Position numbers and translations under genes: made by a program
In this document: positions 17,845 to 26,582 of the stretch, piece after piece
How the letters are laid out: every line of letters begins with the position of its first letter
How positions within the stretch are numbered: the first letter of the stretch is position 1
From: Glaciecola sp965658765
Lineage (GTDB): Bacteria; Pseudomonadota; Gammaproteobacteria; Enterobacterales; Alteromonadaceae
NCBI GenBank assembly: GCA_965658765.1
Contig: CBFHTO010000051.1
Span: 1-26,673, forward strand
Direction: 5' to 3'
DNA: 26,673 bases
Notes under the pieces: model-generated
Database searches by the model: none
Told to the model about the DNA's origin: nothing
What the model saw: the letters and a program-made list of their open reading frames with translations, nothing else

Positions 17845-18918
17845 CTATGTAAAGCGCCAGGCAACAAATCGACTTTGTTTATTGCCCTGCTCCATATTCA
17901 CTACTCTAGTTTGTGTTGCACGGTGATACGCTAAACTTTTTTCGATGGGCTTTATGTGCGCAGACTTTGACACTAAACAGGTAAACCAAGTGACCTTATG
18001 CTTAAATTCCACGCTCTCTGTTATCATTCGCTGAATAAACGCCAATTCGCCTCCCTCACACCAAAGCTCGTTAGCTTGACCTGCAAAGTTTAGCTTTGGT
18101 TTAGAATGTAATCTTTTTGCAGCTTGAGGATGATTGTTTTTGCCTGAACGCTTTGTTTGATTTGCCACTAAATTTTTATTCTTGCGCGCACTACCGACAA
18201 GCGCGTCTTGTGCAGACTTGTGGAAAGGCGGGTTGCACATGGTGAAGGTGAAATAGTCGTCGTGACCAATGATCCCAGCGAATATATGCTCAGAGTGTCG
18301 TTGCCTTCTTATCTCAACATTCGAACGCAGTGAAGTGTTATTTCTAATGATGGTCGATGCATTTTTATAAGCAGTTTTATCAATATCGCTTCCTACAAAT
18401 GACCACTCATAAACTTGAGAGCCGATGATAGGGTAGATAGCATTTACGCCTACACCTATATCTAAGCCTTTAATGTCAGGTCCGAGTATGGCTTTGACGG
18501 CATTGGTACTTTTTAAACTACTCACGACGGTTTGTTTTGCGTGTGAATGCTTTTCAGACTTAGCATTTTTCGCTGAAGGATCCTTGTCAGTTGAAGGCTC
18601 TTTATTAGCTGAGGGCTCTTTATCAGCTGAGGGCTCTGGCGTATCTAAAGAATTAGCTAGGAGGTCGGCTATACCGTGAATGTAGTCTGCTCGTCCGGGA
18701 ATAGGCGGGCACAGATAGCCTTTTGGCAGCTGCCATTGCTTAACATTGTAATAGTGTGTTAACAACGCTGTATTTAATGCTATAAGTGCCTCTGAATTGG
18801 CAAAATCAATACTCTTTTGGCCACTTTTCGCACTGATAACATAAGGCTTCAAGGGAGGGAATGACGAACAAAGTGCTGCCATGGGATACCCATCTTTGTG
18901 ATAACTGCGAGGATGCAT
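17845..18918 (-). CDS. rlmF: 23S rRNA (adenine(1618)-N6)-methyltransferase
   Basis: Methylates N6 of adenine 1618 (E. coli numbering) in 23S rRNA using S-adenosylmethionine. Family hallmarks are clear: the start MHPRSYHKDGY, SIDFANSEALIALNTALL, GYLCPPIPGRADYIH, the cofactor loop LDIGVGVNAIYPIIG (about 152-166), the catalytic NPPF (229-232), and NELWCEGGE near the C-terminus. At 357 residues it is about 50 longer than the E. coli enzyme. Most of the excess is a low-complexity insert (about 92-140) with repeats of the type EPSADK between the N-terminal substrate part and the methyltransferase fold. There may also be a lysine-rich enlargement at 245-275. The gene stands alone, 205 bases after the saccharopine-dehydrogenase-like gene. 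Confidence 0.93.
   Translation of the reverse strand: MHPRSYHKDGYPMAALCSSFPPLKPYVISAKSGQKSIDFANSEALIALNTALLTHYYNVKQWQLPKGYLCPPIPGRADYIHGIADLLANSLDTPEPSADKEPSANKEPSTDKDPSAKNAKSEKHSHAKQTVVSSLKSTNAVKAILGPDIKGLDIGVGVNAIYPIIGSQVYEWSFVGSDIDKTAYKNASTIIRNNTSLRSNVEIRRQRHSEHIFAGIIGHDDYFTFTMCNPPFHKSAQDALVGSARKNKNLVANQTKRSGKNNHPQAAKRLHSKPKLNFAGQANELWCEGGELAFIQRMITESVEFKHKVTWFTCLVSKSAHIKPIEKSLAYHRATQTRVVNMEQGNKQSRFVAWRFT
18572..18640 (-). repeat. Tandem 18-bp coding repeats inside rlmF
   Basis: Almost four copies of an 18-bp unit (plus-strand form GCTGAGGGCTCTTTATCA, with variants) encode six-residue repeats on the minus strand: EPSADK, EPSANK, EPSTDK, DPSAKN. The copies nearest the middle are almost identical in DNA, pointing to recent slippage expansion. 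The period keeps the reading frame. Confidence 0.85.
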
Positions 18919-19028
18919 TGTATTGCTCTTTTACATTATAGTTTTAATGGTGTTCTATGTTGTATTATGTACCGACGCATACGGTAAAAAACGCATTAAT
19001 CAAGGCCCAGCCAATGAACTAGAATGGT

Positions 19029-19073
19029 GTGTTTACCTTGACCGTGTGTACCTTGACTTTGCTTAGCTTGACT
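19029..19073. repeat. Three 15-bp tandem repeats upstream of rlmF
   Basis: The plus-strand units are GTGTTTACCTTGACC, GTGTGTACCTTGACT and TTGCTTAGCTTGACT. The first two agree at 13 of 15 positions and the last two at 11 of 15, with the core TACCTTGAC or TAGCTTGAC in the same place each time. They sit 111-155 bp before the rlmF start, in the gap after the upstream gene. An inverted repeat (TTGACTG ... CAGTCAA, 19068-19091) overlaps the last unit. They could be repeated regulator sites, or simply a short tandem duplication. Confidence 0.6.
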
Positions 19074-19123
19074 GTCAAAAAATCCAGTCAAAAAAATACA
19101 ATATCCACTCAAACCTTACCTAA

Positions 19124-20329
19124 TTAGTTAATCAGCTCAAATCGGACGCCCGCATGATTCTGTAACCGGTGAATTAATAGCTCTCCCATTGCACTGGCCG
19201 GTGTCCAAAACCCTCCTTCCAGTTCATTTACGTCTTTCGCCAAACACAGCGTAGCTTGAGAAAGCATTTTAGCAGTAGAACCATAACCTGGATCTCGGTC
19301 ACCTTTCACTGAAACTTCTAACTTCTGAGCATTATCTAAATGACCATAAAAACGATATTCAAACATACCTTCTGTTTGTTCTTTTTTATTCGGTCCTTCG
19401 CCCGGTTTCGGTAACACTTTATCAACCAAGAGTTTTTGAATAGGCGGTATACTTGCACCTACCATAAATGCACCTAGCCCTAGGGTCATCATCCATGCCT
19501 GAGCGGGCGACTTTGCTGACATAGCCTCGTCATAGCGAAAATCCGTCCCATACATATTGCTCATTAGTGCATTGCTACGGTGTATGACGCGCTCGTTGAT
19601 AGCCGCCATCACAAAAGGCATGGTCCATAATTTTTGTTCAACGTCGTATTCAGGAGAGCTATGATTTTTTTGTCGTACATGAAAAGCATGTTCCTCAGGG
19701 CACAGAACATACGGGTCGACGAGGGTCTTTTTCAAAGAAGGCTCTTTTTTCACCTCCTCTAAAACATTGAGCATGCTCGCCACAGTACCTCCTGAAGCGC
19801 CGCCTTTTAGGCGTCTCACTCTCATTTTGACTGCCTTAGATGGCTTCATAGATCTCTTGATTGCTTCATTTTGAAAGTAAAACAAACCTAGATCAGAAGG
19901 AATAGAATCAAACCCTGAGCAATGAACAATCCTAGCGCCACTTGTTTTAGCCTGAGCTTCATATTTATCAAGCATTCTCTTTATCCATTGAGGCTCGCCA
20001 GTCAAGTCACAATATGCAGTGCCCGTTTGCGCGCAAAGCTTTAATAAGGTCTCACCATATAATGCGTATGGCCCAACGGTAGAAACAATGACTGTGGCAG
20101 AATCGCATAAGACTTTAAGGCTTTCTTCATCGTCTGCGTCAGCCACAAAATAATCAAGTTCATCTAGACCAACGCGATGCAGGGCCGTTTTTATCTTTTC
20201 TTCGCTACGTGCTGCAACAGCCCAAGAAAATTCTTCCCCTTTGTACTCGCTAAAATACTCCAGCATGATTTGCCCAACAAAAGACGTAGCTCCATATAGT
20301 ATAAAATCAAATTTTTTCTTAACTGACAT
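19124..20329 (-). CDS. Saccharopine dehydrogenase-like / trans-acting enoyl reductase family protein
   Basis: A 401-residue NAD(P)-dependent oxidoreductase. The N-terminal Rossmann fold is recognisable from FILYGATSFVGQ (residues 9-20), AARSEEK and STVGPYALYGETLLKLC. It is followed by YCDLTGEPQWI and HCSGFDSIPSDLG, sequences typical of the saccharopine-dehydrogenase-like group that includes mycobacterial trans-acting enoyl reductases. The true substrate is unknown. A lipid or polyketide-type enoyl thioester is more likely than saccharopine, because no lysine-pathway gene is near. A hydrophobic stretch around 280-300 (MTLGLGAFMVGASIPPI) may touch the membrane. It starts 16 bases after the SDR gene with a good ribosome site (AGGTAGGAAAG), so the two form an operon. 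Confidence 0.82.
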   Translation of the reverse strand: MSVKKKFDFILYGATSFVGQIMLEYFSEYKGEEFSWAVAARSEEKIKTALHRVGLDELDYFVADADDEESLKVLCDSATVIVSTVGPYALYGETLLKLCAQTGTAYCDLTGEPQWIKRMLDKYEAQAKTSGARIVHCSGFDSIPSDLGLFYFQNEAIKRSMKPSKAVKMRVRRLKGGASGGTVASMLNVLEEVKKEPSLKKTLVDPYVLCPEEHAFHVRQKNHSSPEYDVEQKLWTMPFVMAAINERVIHRSNALMSNMYGTDFRYDEAMSAKSPAQAWMMTLGLGAFMVGASIPPIQKLLVDKVLPKPGEGPNKKEQTEGMFEYRFYGHLDNAQKLEVSVKGDRDPGYGSTAKMLSQATLCLAKDVNELEGGFWTPASAMGELLIHRLQNHAGVRFELIN

Positions 20330-20345
20330 GCGTCTTTCCTACCTA

Positions 20346-21197
20346 TTATTTTATGTGCTTGTTTTTAACATCTGTGATCAGCTTCTGTCTGCGCATTTCT
20401 TTATAAATTGTCGACACATAACCCTCTGGTCTAACTCGTGAGTATATATCTAAAAAGCGAGCATCATTTCCAATCAATATTCTATGCTTTTGATTGTGCA
20501 TACCATCTAAGATCACCTTAGAGGCTTTATTAGGGCTGGTCTTTAAATTTTTATTAAAACGATGCACTTGAGTATCGCGAGTGGCTTCATCAAGGTCACC
20601 AGCAGCAATAGCATTAGTGGCTATTTCAGTGCTTATCCCACCTGGGTGAACTACGGAAACCGTTAAATTAGGATATAGATACTTCGCCTCCATCCTGAGA
20701 CTGTCAGTAAAGCCTTTAACCGCAAATTTAGAAGCACAATAAGCACTCAGTTGTCCAATTCCAATTAAACCAAACAATGAACTGATATTACACAGCCATC
20801 CTTTTGGGGAGTTTTTCAACAGAGGCAAGCATGCCTGAGTTCCATACACTAAGCCATAAAAGTTCACGTCCATCACTTTTCTAAATGCAGTAATGTCAAA
20901 GTCTTCTACGTTATTTGCGTCATGGGCAATGCCAGCGTTATTGATTAAACCATCTAAGCGCCCTATTTCCGACGTGATTTTCAACAGGACAGATTGCCAT
21001 TCTTCTGCCTGATCTACCGAAAAAGGAAAGCATGTAGGTTCTTGATCCAGTTCCTTTGAGAGTGCATCAAGCTTCTCATCGCTCTTATCAACGGCAATTA
21101 TTTTGCAACCGACAGAATCTAATCGTTGGCATAAAGCCCTGCCAATACCGCTTCCTGCACCGGTTACCATAAAGACTTTGTTCTTAAAATCATGCAT
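20346..21197 (-). CDS. Short-chain dehydrogenase/reductase (SDR)
   Basis: A 283-residue classical SDR with a complete active site: cofactor loop TGAGSGIG (12-19), NNAG (86-89), N112, catalytic S140, Y153 and K157 (YCASK). The acidic residue D37 after the second strand (IAVDKSD) suggests a preference for NAD(H). The C-terminal extension past ~250 (RFLDIYSRVRPEGYVSTI) resembles lipid-acting SDRs. Oxidation or reduction of a hydroxyl or keto group on a lipid-like substrate is a reasonable guess given its operon partner, but the substrate cannot be read from the sequence. It is the first gene of the pair and is divergent from cytidine deaminase. The ribosome site is weak. Confidence 0.88.
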   Translation of the reverse strand: MHDFKNKVFMVTGAGSGIGRALCQRLDSVGCKIIAVDKSDEKLDALSKELDQEPTCFPFSVDQAEEWQSVLLKITSEIGRLDGLINNAGIAHDANNVEDFDITAFRKVMDVNFYGLVYGTQACLPLLKNSPKGWLCNISSLFGLIGIGQLSAYCASKFAVKGFTDSLRMEAKYLYPNLTVSVVHPGGISTEIATNAIAAGDLDEATRDTQVHRFNKNLKTSPNKASKVILDGMHNQKHRILIGNDARFLDIYSRVRPEGYVSTIYKEMRRQKLITDVKNKHIK

Positions 21198-21221
21198 ACA
21201 AGGTGGCTCAAGATTTGTCTG

Positions 21222-21253
21222 TAAGTGAGAAAAAACCTGTCACTTATTTTTTT
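21222..21253 (+). terminator. Hairpin plus T-run in the divergent gap, reading rightward
   Basis: TAAGTGA and TCACTTA form a perfect seven-base stem around an 11-base loop, followed by seven T residues on the plus strand. This has the form of an intrinsic terminator, but no plus-strand gene ends here, since the genes to the left run leftward. It might stop antisense transcription, or it may simply be a structure in the leader of the SDR transcript. Confidence 0.35.
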
Positions 21254-21418
21254 AATATCTACTTTTATATGCGAATACAAAGAAAAAGCCCAGTAAATCA
21301 GATAAGTAATAAATGCTGCGCAAATAGAATAGAGAGCGATAAATTAGAAATTTACTAGTCAACTAGAGCCTGCTTTGATTATTATAGGAAGCATAAAAAT
21401 AAAAACAGCAAAACATAC

Positions 21419-21826
21419 ATGACCAAACAATCGACAGATTCGATATTTCAAACACTTCAAGCAATGCTAGACAGAGCTTACTCGCCGTATTCACAAGTAA
21501 AAGTAGCCGCAGCAGTGGTTTTTACCTTAGACGATAAATCCGAGATCGCGTATGGAGTCAATGTAGAAAACGTATCTTATGGACTTACTAACTGTGCTGA
21601 ACGTTCAGCCATAAGCGCAGCCATAGCTATGGGCATGAAATATATTGATGCTGTTTACCTTGTATCTAATCAATCAAGTCCTATTACTCCGTGCGGCGGA
21701 TGCCGGCAAGTGTTGAGCGAATTTATGTATAAGCAAGAGGCGCCTGTTGTGTGCAAAAATGCAGATTTGAGCGACCGTTGGTCATGTAAAATAGCTGATT
21801 TACTGCCAAACCGTTTTGATTTATGA
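21419..21826 (+). CDS. cdd: Cytidine deaminase (small tetrameric type)
   Basis: Deaminates cytidine and deoxycytidine to the uridine forms in pyrimidine salvage. At 135 residues it is the short, single-domain, tetrameric form, not the ~290-residue E. coli type. The zinc site is complete: C59-A-E61 in TNCAERSAI, with E61 as the proton shuttle, and C92 and C95 in PCGGCRQVL. YSPYS (21-25) and NVENVSYG form the substrate pocket. It is monocistronic, with 78 bases before the Mrp operon. No strong ribosome site is visible before the ATG. Confidence 0.94.
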   Translation: MTKQSTDSIFQTLQAMLDRAYSPYSQVKVAAAVVFTLDDKSEIAYGVNVENVSYGLTNCAERSAISAAIAMGMKYIDAVYLVSNQSSPITPCGGCRQVLSEFMYKQEAPVVCKNADLSDRWSCKIADLLPNRFDL

Positions 21827-21904
21827 GGCGTAAAAATACAACAACTGTTAAATTATGGTGTATAACTAATAACGCTGATCTTAAAAAGGTGACATTATAA
21901 AACT

Positions 21905-24694
21905 ATGAGCTTATTTTGGATAACTGCAATCTTATTGATTGGCGTTTTAATTCCTGTCTTGACCGAGCGCTTTGGTCGAAATATCAATACCTTATGTACG
22001 ATGATTGCTCCTGCGATCGGACTAGCATACGTCATCAGCCTAATACCCAGTGTGGTCGGCGGAGAAGTACATCTTGAATATCTAGAATGGATCCCATCAG
22101 TTGGGCTAATCTTGTCAATGAGGCTAGATGGTCTTGCACTTATGTTCTCCTTGCTGATTTTAGGTATTGGTCTTCTGATCATTTTCTACGCCCGTTATTA
22201 TCTCTCTGAAAAAGAAGCGGTCGGTCGTTTTTATGCCTACCTCATATTATTCATGACTGCGATGTTATCTATCGTTCTGTCGAACAATGTTTTGCAAATG
22301 TGGATGGCATGGGAGATGACTAGCATCAGCTCCTTCTTATTAATTAGTTTTTGGTCCGCAAAATCAGGTTCGAGAAAAGGCGCACGAATGGCGTTGACCG
22401 TCACTGGTGCAGGTGGCCTAGCTTTACTAGCAGGGCTACTGATCATTGGTGACATTGTTGGCAGTTATGAGTTGAGCGTTATTTTAGCAAGCGGTGATTT
22501 GATTAGAGAGCATGCTTTGTACCCCATTGCACTTGTTCTTGTTCTACTTGGCGCATTTACAAAATCCGCACAATTTCCATTTCATTTCTGGCTACCGCAT
22601 GCAATGGCCGCCCCAACCCCAGTAAGTGCTTACTTACACTCTGCAACAATGGTTAAGGCAGGTATATTTTTACTTGCGAGAATGTATCCGGTCCTAGCTG
22701 GTACAGACATGTGGTTTTTAATAGTGAGTTTGACTGGTTTGGCAACTTTACTATTAGGTGCTTACGTAGCCCTTTTCAAGCACGATTTAAAAGGCTTACT
22801 TGCCTACTCTACCGTGAGCCATTTGGGTTTGATTACCTTACTTCTTGGTCTAGACACACAATTAGCCGCCGTTGCTGCTCTCTTCCATATTATGAATCAT
22901 GCCGTGTTTAAAGCGTCTTTGTTCATGGCAGCAGGAATCATTGATCACGAGTCTGGCAGTCGCGATATGCGCAAACTTAATGGACTATGGAAGTACATGC
23001 CATACACCGCAACGCTTGCCATGGTAGCTGCAGCATCAATGGCAGGCGTGCCTCTGTTTAACGGATTTTTATCAAAAGAAATGTTTTTAGCAGAAACATT
23101 AGATTCAACAGCACTCGGCTTTCTCTCGTGGATAATTCCGGTTTTAGCAACCTTGGCGGGCGTGTTTGCCGTTGCTTACTCAATGCGCTTTATTCATGAT
23201 GTGTTTTTTAACGGGGAGCCTCGAGACTTACCAAAAACGCCGCACGAGCCGCCTCGCTATATGAAACTCCCTATAGAGATCTTGGTGGTATTGTGTATCG
23301 CTGTTGGTATTTTTCCGAACGTCATGATTGATTGGCTCTTAAAATCTGCGTCATTAGCGGTCTTGGCCCGTGAACTACCATATTACAGTTTGTCGATTTG
23401 GCACGGTTTTAACCTTCCACTTCTAATGAGTGTGATTGCTATTGTTGGAGGTTTAATCGTTTATGCGTATCGAAGCCACCTCTATAGATTTCAAGCTCAG
23501 TTCCAAGAAGCGGATGAAAAACTGGTTTTCGAGGGCGCAGTACAACGAGTGATAAGATGGGCAACTACCTTAGACAATGCCGTAAGCAACGGTTCACTTC
23601 AACGCTATGCAGCCATTCTACTTATTTTTACCATCGTGATAACTGCTATACCGCTGATTTACTTGAACTCTGCGCCGGGTAATGCTCCGAATCAAGCAAT
23701 TAGTGGAGTCGAAATCACCGCAGCAGTAATTTTATGTTTGAGCGCAATTGGTACCGTTATATATCATCGCAAGCGAATGCTTTCGTTGATCACACTTTCA
23801 GTAGTTGGATTGATTGTATCGGTTGCTTTTGCCCGTTTCTCTGCACCAGATCTTGCCTTAACGCAACTAGCAGTTGAAGTCGTTACGGTTATTTTGCTAA
23901 TGCTGGCCTTATATTTCTTGCCACAAAAAACCGCCACCGAATCATCGCCTGGCAGAGTCGCACGCGACATAGGAATAGCCGCTGGTGTTGCAGGGTTGGT
24001 TGCAACGATAAATTACGCATTTATCACACACCCCGTCGACACGATTTCAGATTTTTTCTTAGAGAACAGTAAAACTGGTGGCGGTGGTACAAACGCGGTG
24101 AACGTTATATTGGTAGACTTTAGAGGTATGGATACCTTGGGTGAAATTCTAGTATTAGGTATTGCTGCTTTAGGAATATTCAAGTTACTCGCGCGAGTGC
24201 GCTTATCGATACAAACCGCAAACGAAAATGGCTTACCATGGTCGCTCGACCGCCATCCACCGATACTGGCTATGATTTCACAGAGTCTTCTACCATTAGC
24301 ATTACTGGTTTCTTTTTACATCTTTTTACGTGGACATAACATGCCTGGAGGCGGTTTCATTGCCGGACTCATAACCTCAGTTGCATTAATACAACAATAC
24401 ATTGCGCACGGTGTCGACTGGGTGAAACCTCGAATAAAAGTAGACTACCAAGATCTCATTGCTTGGGGCGTGCTTATCGCCGCGATGACAGGAGTAGGCA
24501 GTTGGTTCTTCGGTCGTCCCTTTATGACCACTTGGTTCGACTACTTTGATATTCCTTTCGTTGGTGAGATTGAATTGGCCAGCGCATTGATATTTGATTT
24601 AGGTGTGTATCTAACAGTTGTTGGCGCCACCTTGCTGATTCTGGCGAATCTTGGCAAATTGACGTCTGTTCATCGCCCAACACCGGAGGAATAA
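21905..24694 (+). CDS. mnhA: Na+/H+ antiporter subunit A fused to subunit B (MrpAB/MnhAB)
   Basis: The largest subunit of the Mrp multisubunit monovalent cation/proton antiporter, an inner-membrane complex that exports Na+ and keeps the cytoplasm neutral. Its 929 residues hold the NuoL-like core with E137 (MWMAWEMTS), K220 (GAFTKSAQFPFHFWLPHAM), H245 and K251. A DUF4040/MBH-type segment follows (about 600-770, RFSAPDLALTQLAVEVVTV). From about residue 784 there is a complete MnhB domain (FYIFLRGHNMPGGGFIAGLI). The fusion explains why no separate mnhB is found and points to the six-gene group 2 type of Mrp operon. The stop and the mnhC start share one base (TAATG). AGGTGA lies 12 bases before the ATG, a rather long spacing. 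Confidence 0.95.
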   Translation: MSLFWITAILLIGVLIPVLTERFGRNINTLCTMIAPAIGLAYVISLIPSVVGGEVHLEYLEWIPSVGLILSMRLDGLALMFSLLILGIGLLIIFYARYYLSEKEAVGRFYAYLILFMTAMLSIVLSNNVLQMWMAWEMTSISSFLLISFWSAKSGSRKGARMALTVTGAGGLALLAGLLIIGDIVGSYELSVILASGDLIREHALYPIALVLVLLGAFTKSAQFPFHFWLPHAMAAPTPVSAYLHSATMVKAGIFLLARMYPVLAGTDMWFLIVSLTGLATLLLGAYVALFKHDLKGLLAYSTVSHLGLITLLLGLDTQLAAVAALFHIMNHAVFKASLFMAAGIIDHESGSRDMRKLNGLWKYMPYTATLAMVAAASMAGVPLFNGFLSKEMFLAETLDSTALGFLSWIIPVLATLAGVFAVAYSMRFIHDVFFNGEPRDLPKTPHEPPRYMKLPIEILVVLCIAVGIFPNVMIDWLLKSASLAVLARELPYYSLSIWHGFNLPLLMSVIAIVGGLIVYAYRSHLYRFQAQFQEADEKLVFEGAVQRVIRWATTLDNAVSNGSLQRYAAILLIFTIVITAIPLIYLNSAPGNAPNQAISGVEITAAVILCLSAIGTVIYHRKRMLSLITLSVVGLIVSVAFARFSAPDLALTQLAVEVVTVILLMLALYFLPQKTATESSPGRVARDIGIAAGVAGLVATINYAFITHPVDTISDFFLENSKTGGGGTNAVNVILVDFRGMDTLGEILVLGIAALGIFKLLARVRLSIQTANENGLPWSLDRHPPILAMISQSLLPLALLVSFYIFLRGHNMPGGGFIAGLITSVALIQQYIAHGVDWVKPRIKVDYQDLIAWGVLIAAMTGVGSWFFGRPFMTTWFDYFDIPFVGEIELASALIFDLGVYLTVVGATLLILANLGKLTSVHRPTPEE

Positions 24695-25059
24695 TGGAAA
24701 CGGTATTCGTAATTTGTGTAGGTGTATTAACTTTTTGCGGGGTATTTTTATGCCTTCGTGGACGAACATTTTCAGTAGTAGTCGGGCTTACGCTGTTGTC
24801 TTATGCGGTCAATCTATTTTTATTTTCAAGTGGCAGACTCAGTCTCGATGGAGCTTCTATTCTAGGGATGGCAGATACCTATGCAGACCCTCTTCCTCAA
24901 GCACTTACGCTCACCGCTATCGTTATTGGATTTGCGATGATTGCTTTTGTTGTGATTCTCTCTATCAGAGCACGAGCCGATTTAGGAAATGATTTGGTCG
25001 ATGGCCGAGATCCACCCGATGCAAGTAAAAAAATCAGAACAAAAGAGGGCAAGGCATGA
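24694..25059 (+). CDS. mnhC: Na+/H+ antiporter subunit C
   Basis: A 121-residue NuoK-like subunit of the Mrp complex with three membrane helices. The family motif DPLPQALTLTAIVIGFAMIAF is in the third helix region, and the protein ends in a short charged tail. The ATG overlaps the mnhA stop by one base and has a strong GGAGG five bases upstream. Its own end overlaps mnhD by four bases (ATGA), so the genes are translationally coupled. Confidence 0.95.
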   Translation: METVFVICVGVLTFCGVFLCLRGRTFSVVVGLTLLSYAVNLFLFSSGRLSLDGASILGMADTYADPLPQALTLTAIVIGFAMIAFVVILSIRARADLGNDLVDGRDPPDASKKIRTKEGKA

Positions 25060-26582
25060 GTTTGCATCTAGTCATCTTTCCTATACTCATTCCAATGATT
25101 GGCGGATTGCTATTGCTTCTTCCCCCTTTTACCGGACCTGAGCGCTACAACTATAGGCGCGCCGGGTCTATATTCCTTGTTCTAATCCAATTAGCCTGCG
25201 CAATTTTGCTCATGTACACAGTTCAAAAAGATGGCGGGTTAATGTATGCCGTTGGAGATTGGAAAGCGCCCTTCGGTATCATCTTATATGCGGACTTGTT
25301 GTCATGCATGATGGTGCTATTAACTAGCTTTTTGGGTTTAGCGGTTATTTTATATTCATGTTCCGGGACCGACAGAGAGGGAAAGTATTTCCATCCTCTT
25401 CTACATTTTCAATTGTTGGGTATATATGGGGCGTTTTTAACCAACGACTTATTTAATTTATTTGTATTCTTCGAAGTACTGCTGATTGCCTCTTATGCCT
25501 TGATTATTCATGGTGGTGGCAAGCATAGAACAGCAGCTAATATTCATTACGTCATTTTGAACCTAATTGGTTCTAGCTTATTTCTGTTCGCATTAGGTAC
25601 TCTTTACGGCGTAACTGGGACTTTAAATATTGGCGATATGTCATTACGCGTAGCTCAATTAACGCCAAGTGAGCAACTAATAGCACAAGCAGGAGCCGCT
25701 CTTATGCTTGTGGTATTTGGTTTAAAGTCTGCAATGTTACCACTGCATTTTTGGCTACCGCAGACATACTCAGTCGCGAGTGCACCCGTTGCCGCTTTAT
25801 TTGCAATTATGACCAAAGTGGGCGTTTACTGCATTTTTAGGGTCTACACCGTTGTATTCGGTGATCAAGCTGGAGATTTAGCAAACGTAATGCACGCATG
25901 GGTATGGCCATTGGCCTTATTGACCATTGTGGCAGGAAGCGTAGGTGCGCTTGCAAGCACCAACCTGCGCGTATTAGTAAGTAACTTAGTGGTTGTTTCA
26001 GTGGGCACGCTTTTATTGACTTTCGTAATTGATACGCCCGAGGCAACTTCTGCTGGTTTCATGTATTTAATACACAGTACATTAATATGTGCAGCCTTAT
26101 TTCTTATTGCTGATATGCTTGGGCAGCAAAGGGGTAAAGCGCATGATTATTTCGTGATCGCTCGTAAACTCAAACAACAAACACTGCTCGGCGTGCTATT
26201 CATGGTCGCTGCAATGTCAGTAGCTGGTCTTCCGCCATTTTCAGGATTTTTAGGCAAACTGGTTATTTTACAATCTGCTGATGTCGGTCATTACCGTATA
26301 TGGGTTTGGTCACTTATATTAATTTCTAGTTTGATCACCATCGTTGTGTTGTCGAGAGCAGGCAGCACCTTATTTTGGCGTTCTAAAGCAAACAACGACA
26401 CAGATGAATCTACGCATGTCTCAAAATGGCAATTGAGTGGAGCATTACTCTTGCTAAGCGCATCACCAATTCTTAGTCTATTTGGCGCGAGTGTTATCGA
26501 CTATACTAATAGTGCCGCTTTACAAATGCACAACATCGACTATTTACTTGAAGTAATTAAGTTAACGGGGAACACGCCATGA
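25056..26582 (+). CDS. mnhD: Na+/H+ antiporter subunit D
   Basis: A 508-residue NuoM/N-like proton-pumping subunit of the Mrp complex with about 14 membrane helices. Conserved functional residues are visible: the helix-5 glutamate in LFVFFEVLLIASYALI, the lysine in FGLKSAMLPLHFWLPQTYS, and another lysine in AIMTKVGVYCIFR. GLPPFSGFLGKL is the usual motif before the C-terminal helices. The length is normal. It overlaps mnhC at the start and mnhE at the end by four bases each. Confidence 0.95.
   Translation: MSLHLVIFPILIPMIGGLLLLLPPFTGPERYNYRRAGSIFLVLIQLACAILLMYTVQKDGGLMYAVGDWKAPFGIILYADLLSCMMVLLTSFLGLAVILYSCSGTDREGKYFHPLLHFQLLGIYGAFLTNDLFNLFVFFEVLLIASYALIIHGGGKHRTAANIHYVILNLIGSSLFLFALGTLYGVTGTLNIGDMSLRVAQLTPSEQLIAQAGAALMLVVFGLKSAMLPLHFWLPQTYSVASAPVAALFAIMTKVGVYCIFRVYTVVFGDQAGDLANVMHAWVWPLALLTIVAGSVGALASTNLRVLVSNLVVVSVGTLLLTFVIDTPEATSAGFMYLIHSTLICAALFLIADMLGQQRGKAHDYFVIARKLKQQTLLGVLFMVAAMSVAGLPPFSGFLGKLVILQSADVGHYRIWVWSLILISSLITIVVLSRAGSTLFWRSKANNDTDESTHVSKWQLSGALLLLSASPILSLFGASVIDYTNSAALQMHNIDYLLEVIKLTGNTP

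Noticed and set aside
19068..19091. TTGACTG/CAGTCAA hairpin as a terminator for the SDR operon
   Set aside because: No T-run follows on the minus strand. It is kept only as part of the repeat cluster.
21355..21366. CTAGT-CA-ACTAG inverted repeat upstream of cdd, with a CTAG core like that in the TetR operator
   Set aside because: Five-base arms are too short to stand out in AT-rich DNA, and the sequence beyond CTAG does not match the 26-bp operator.
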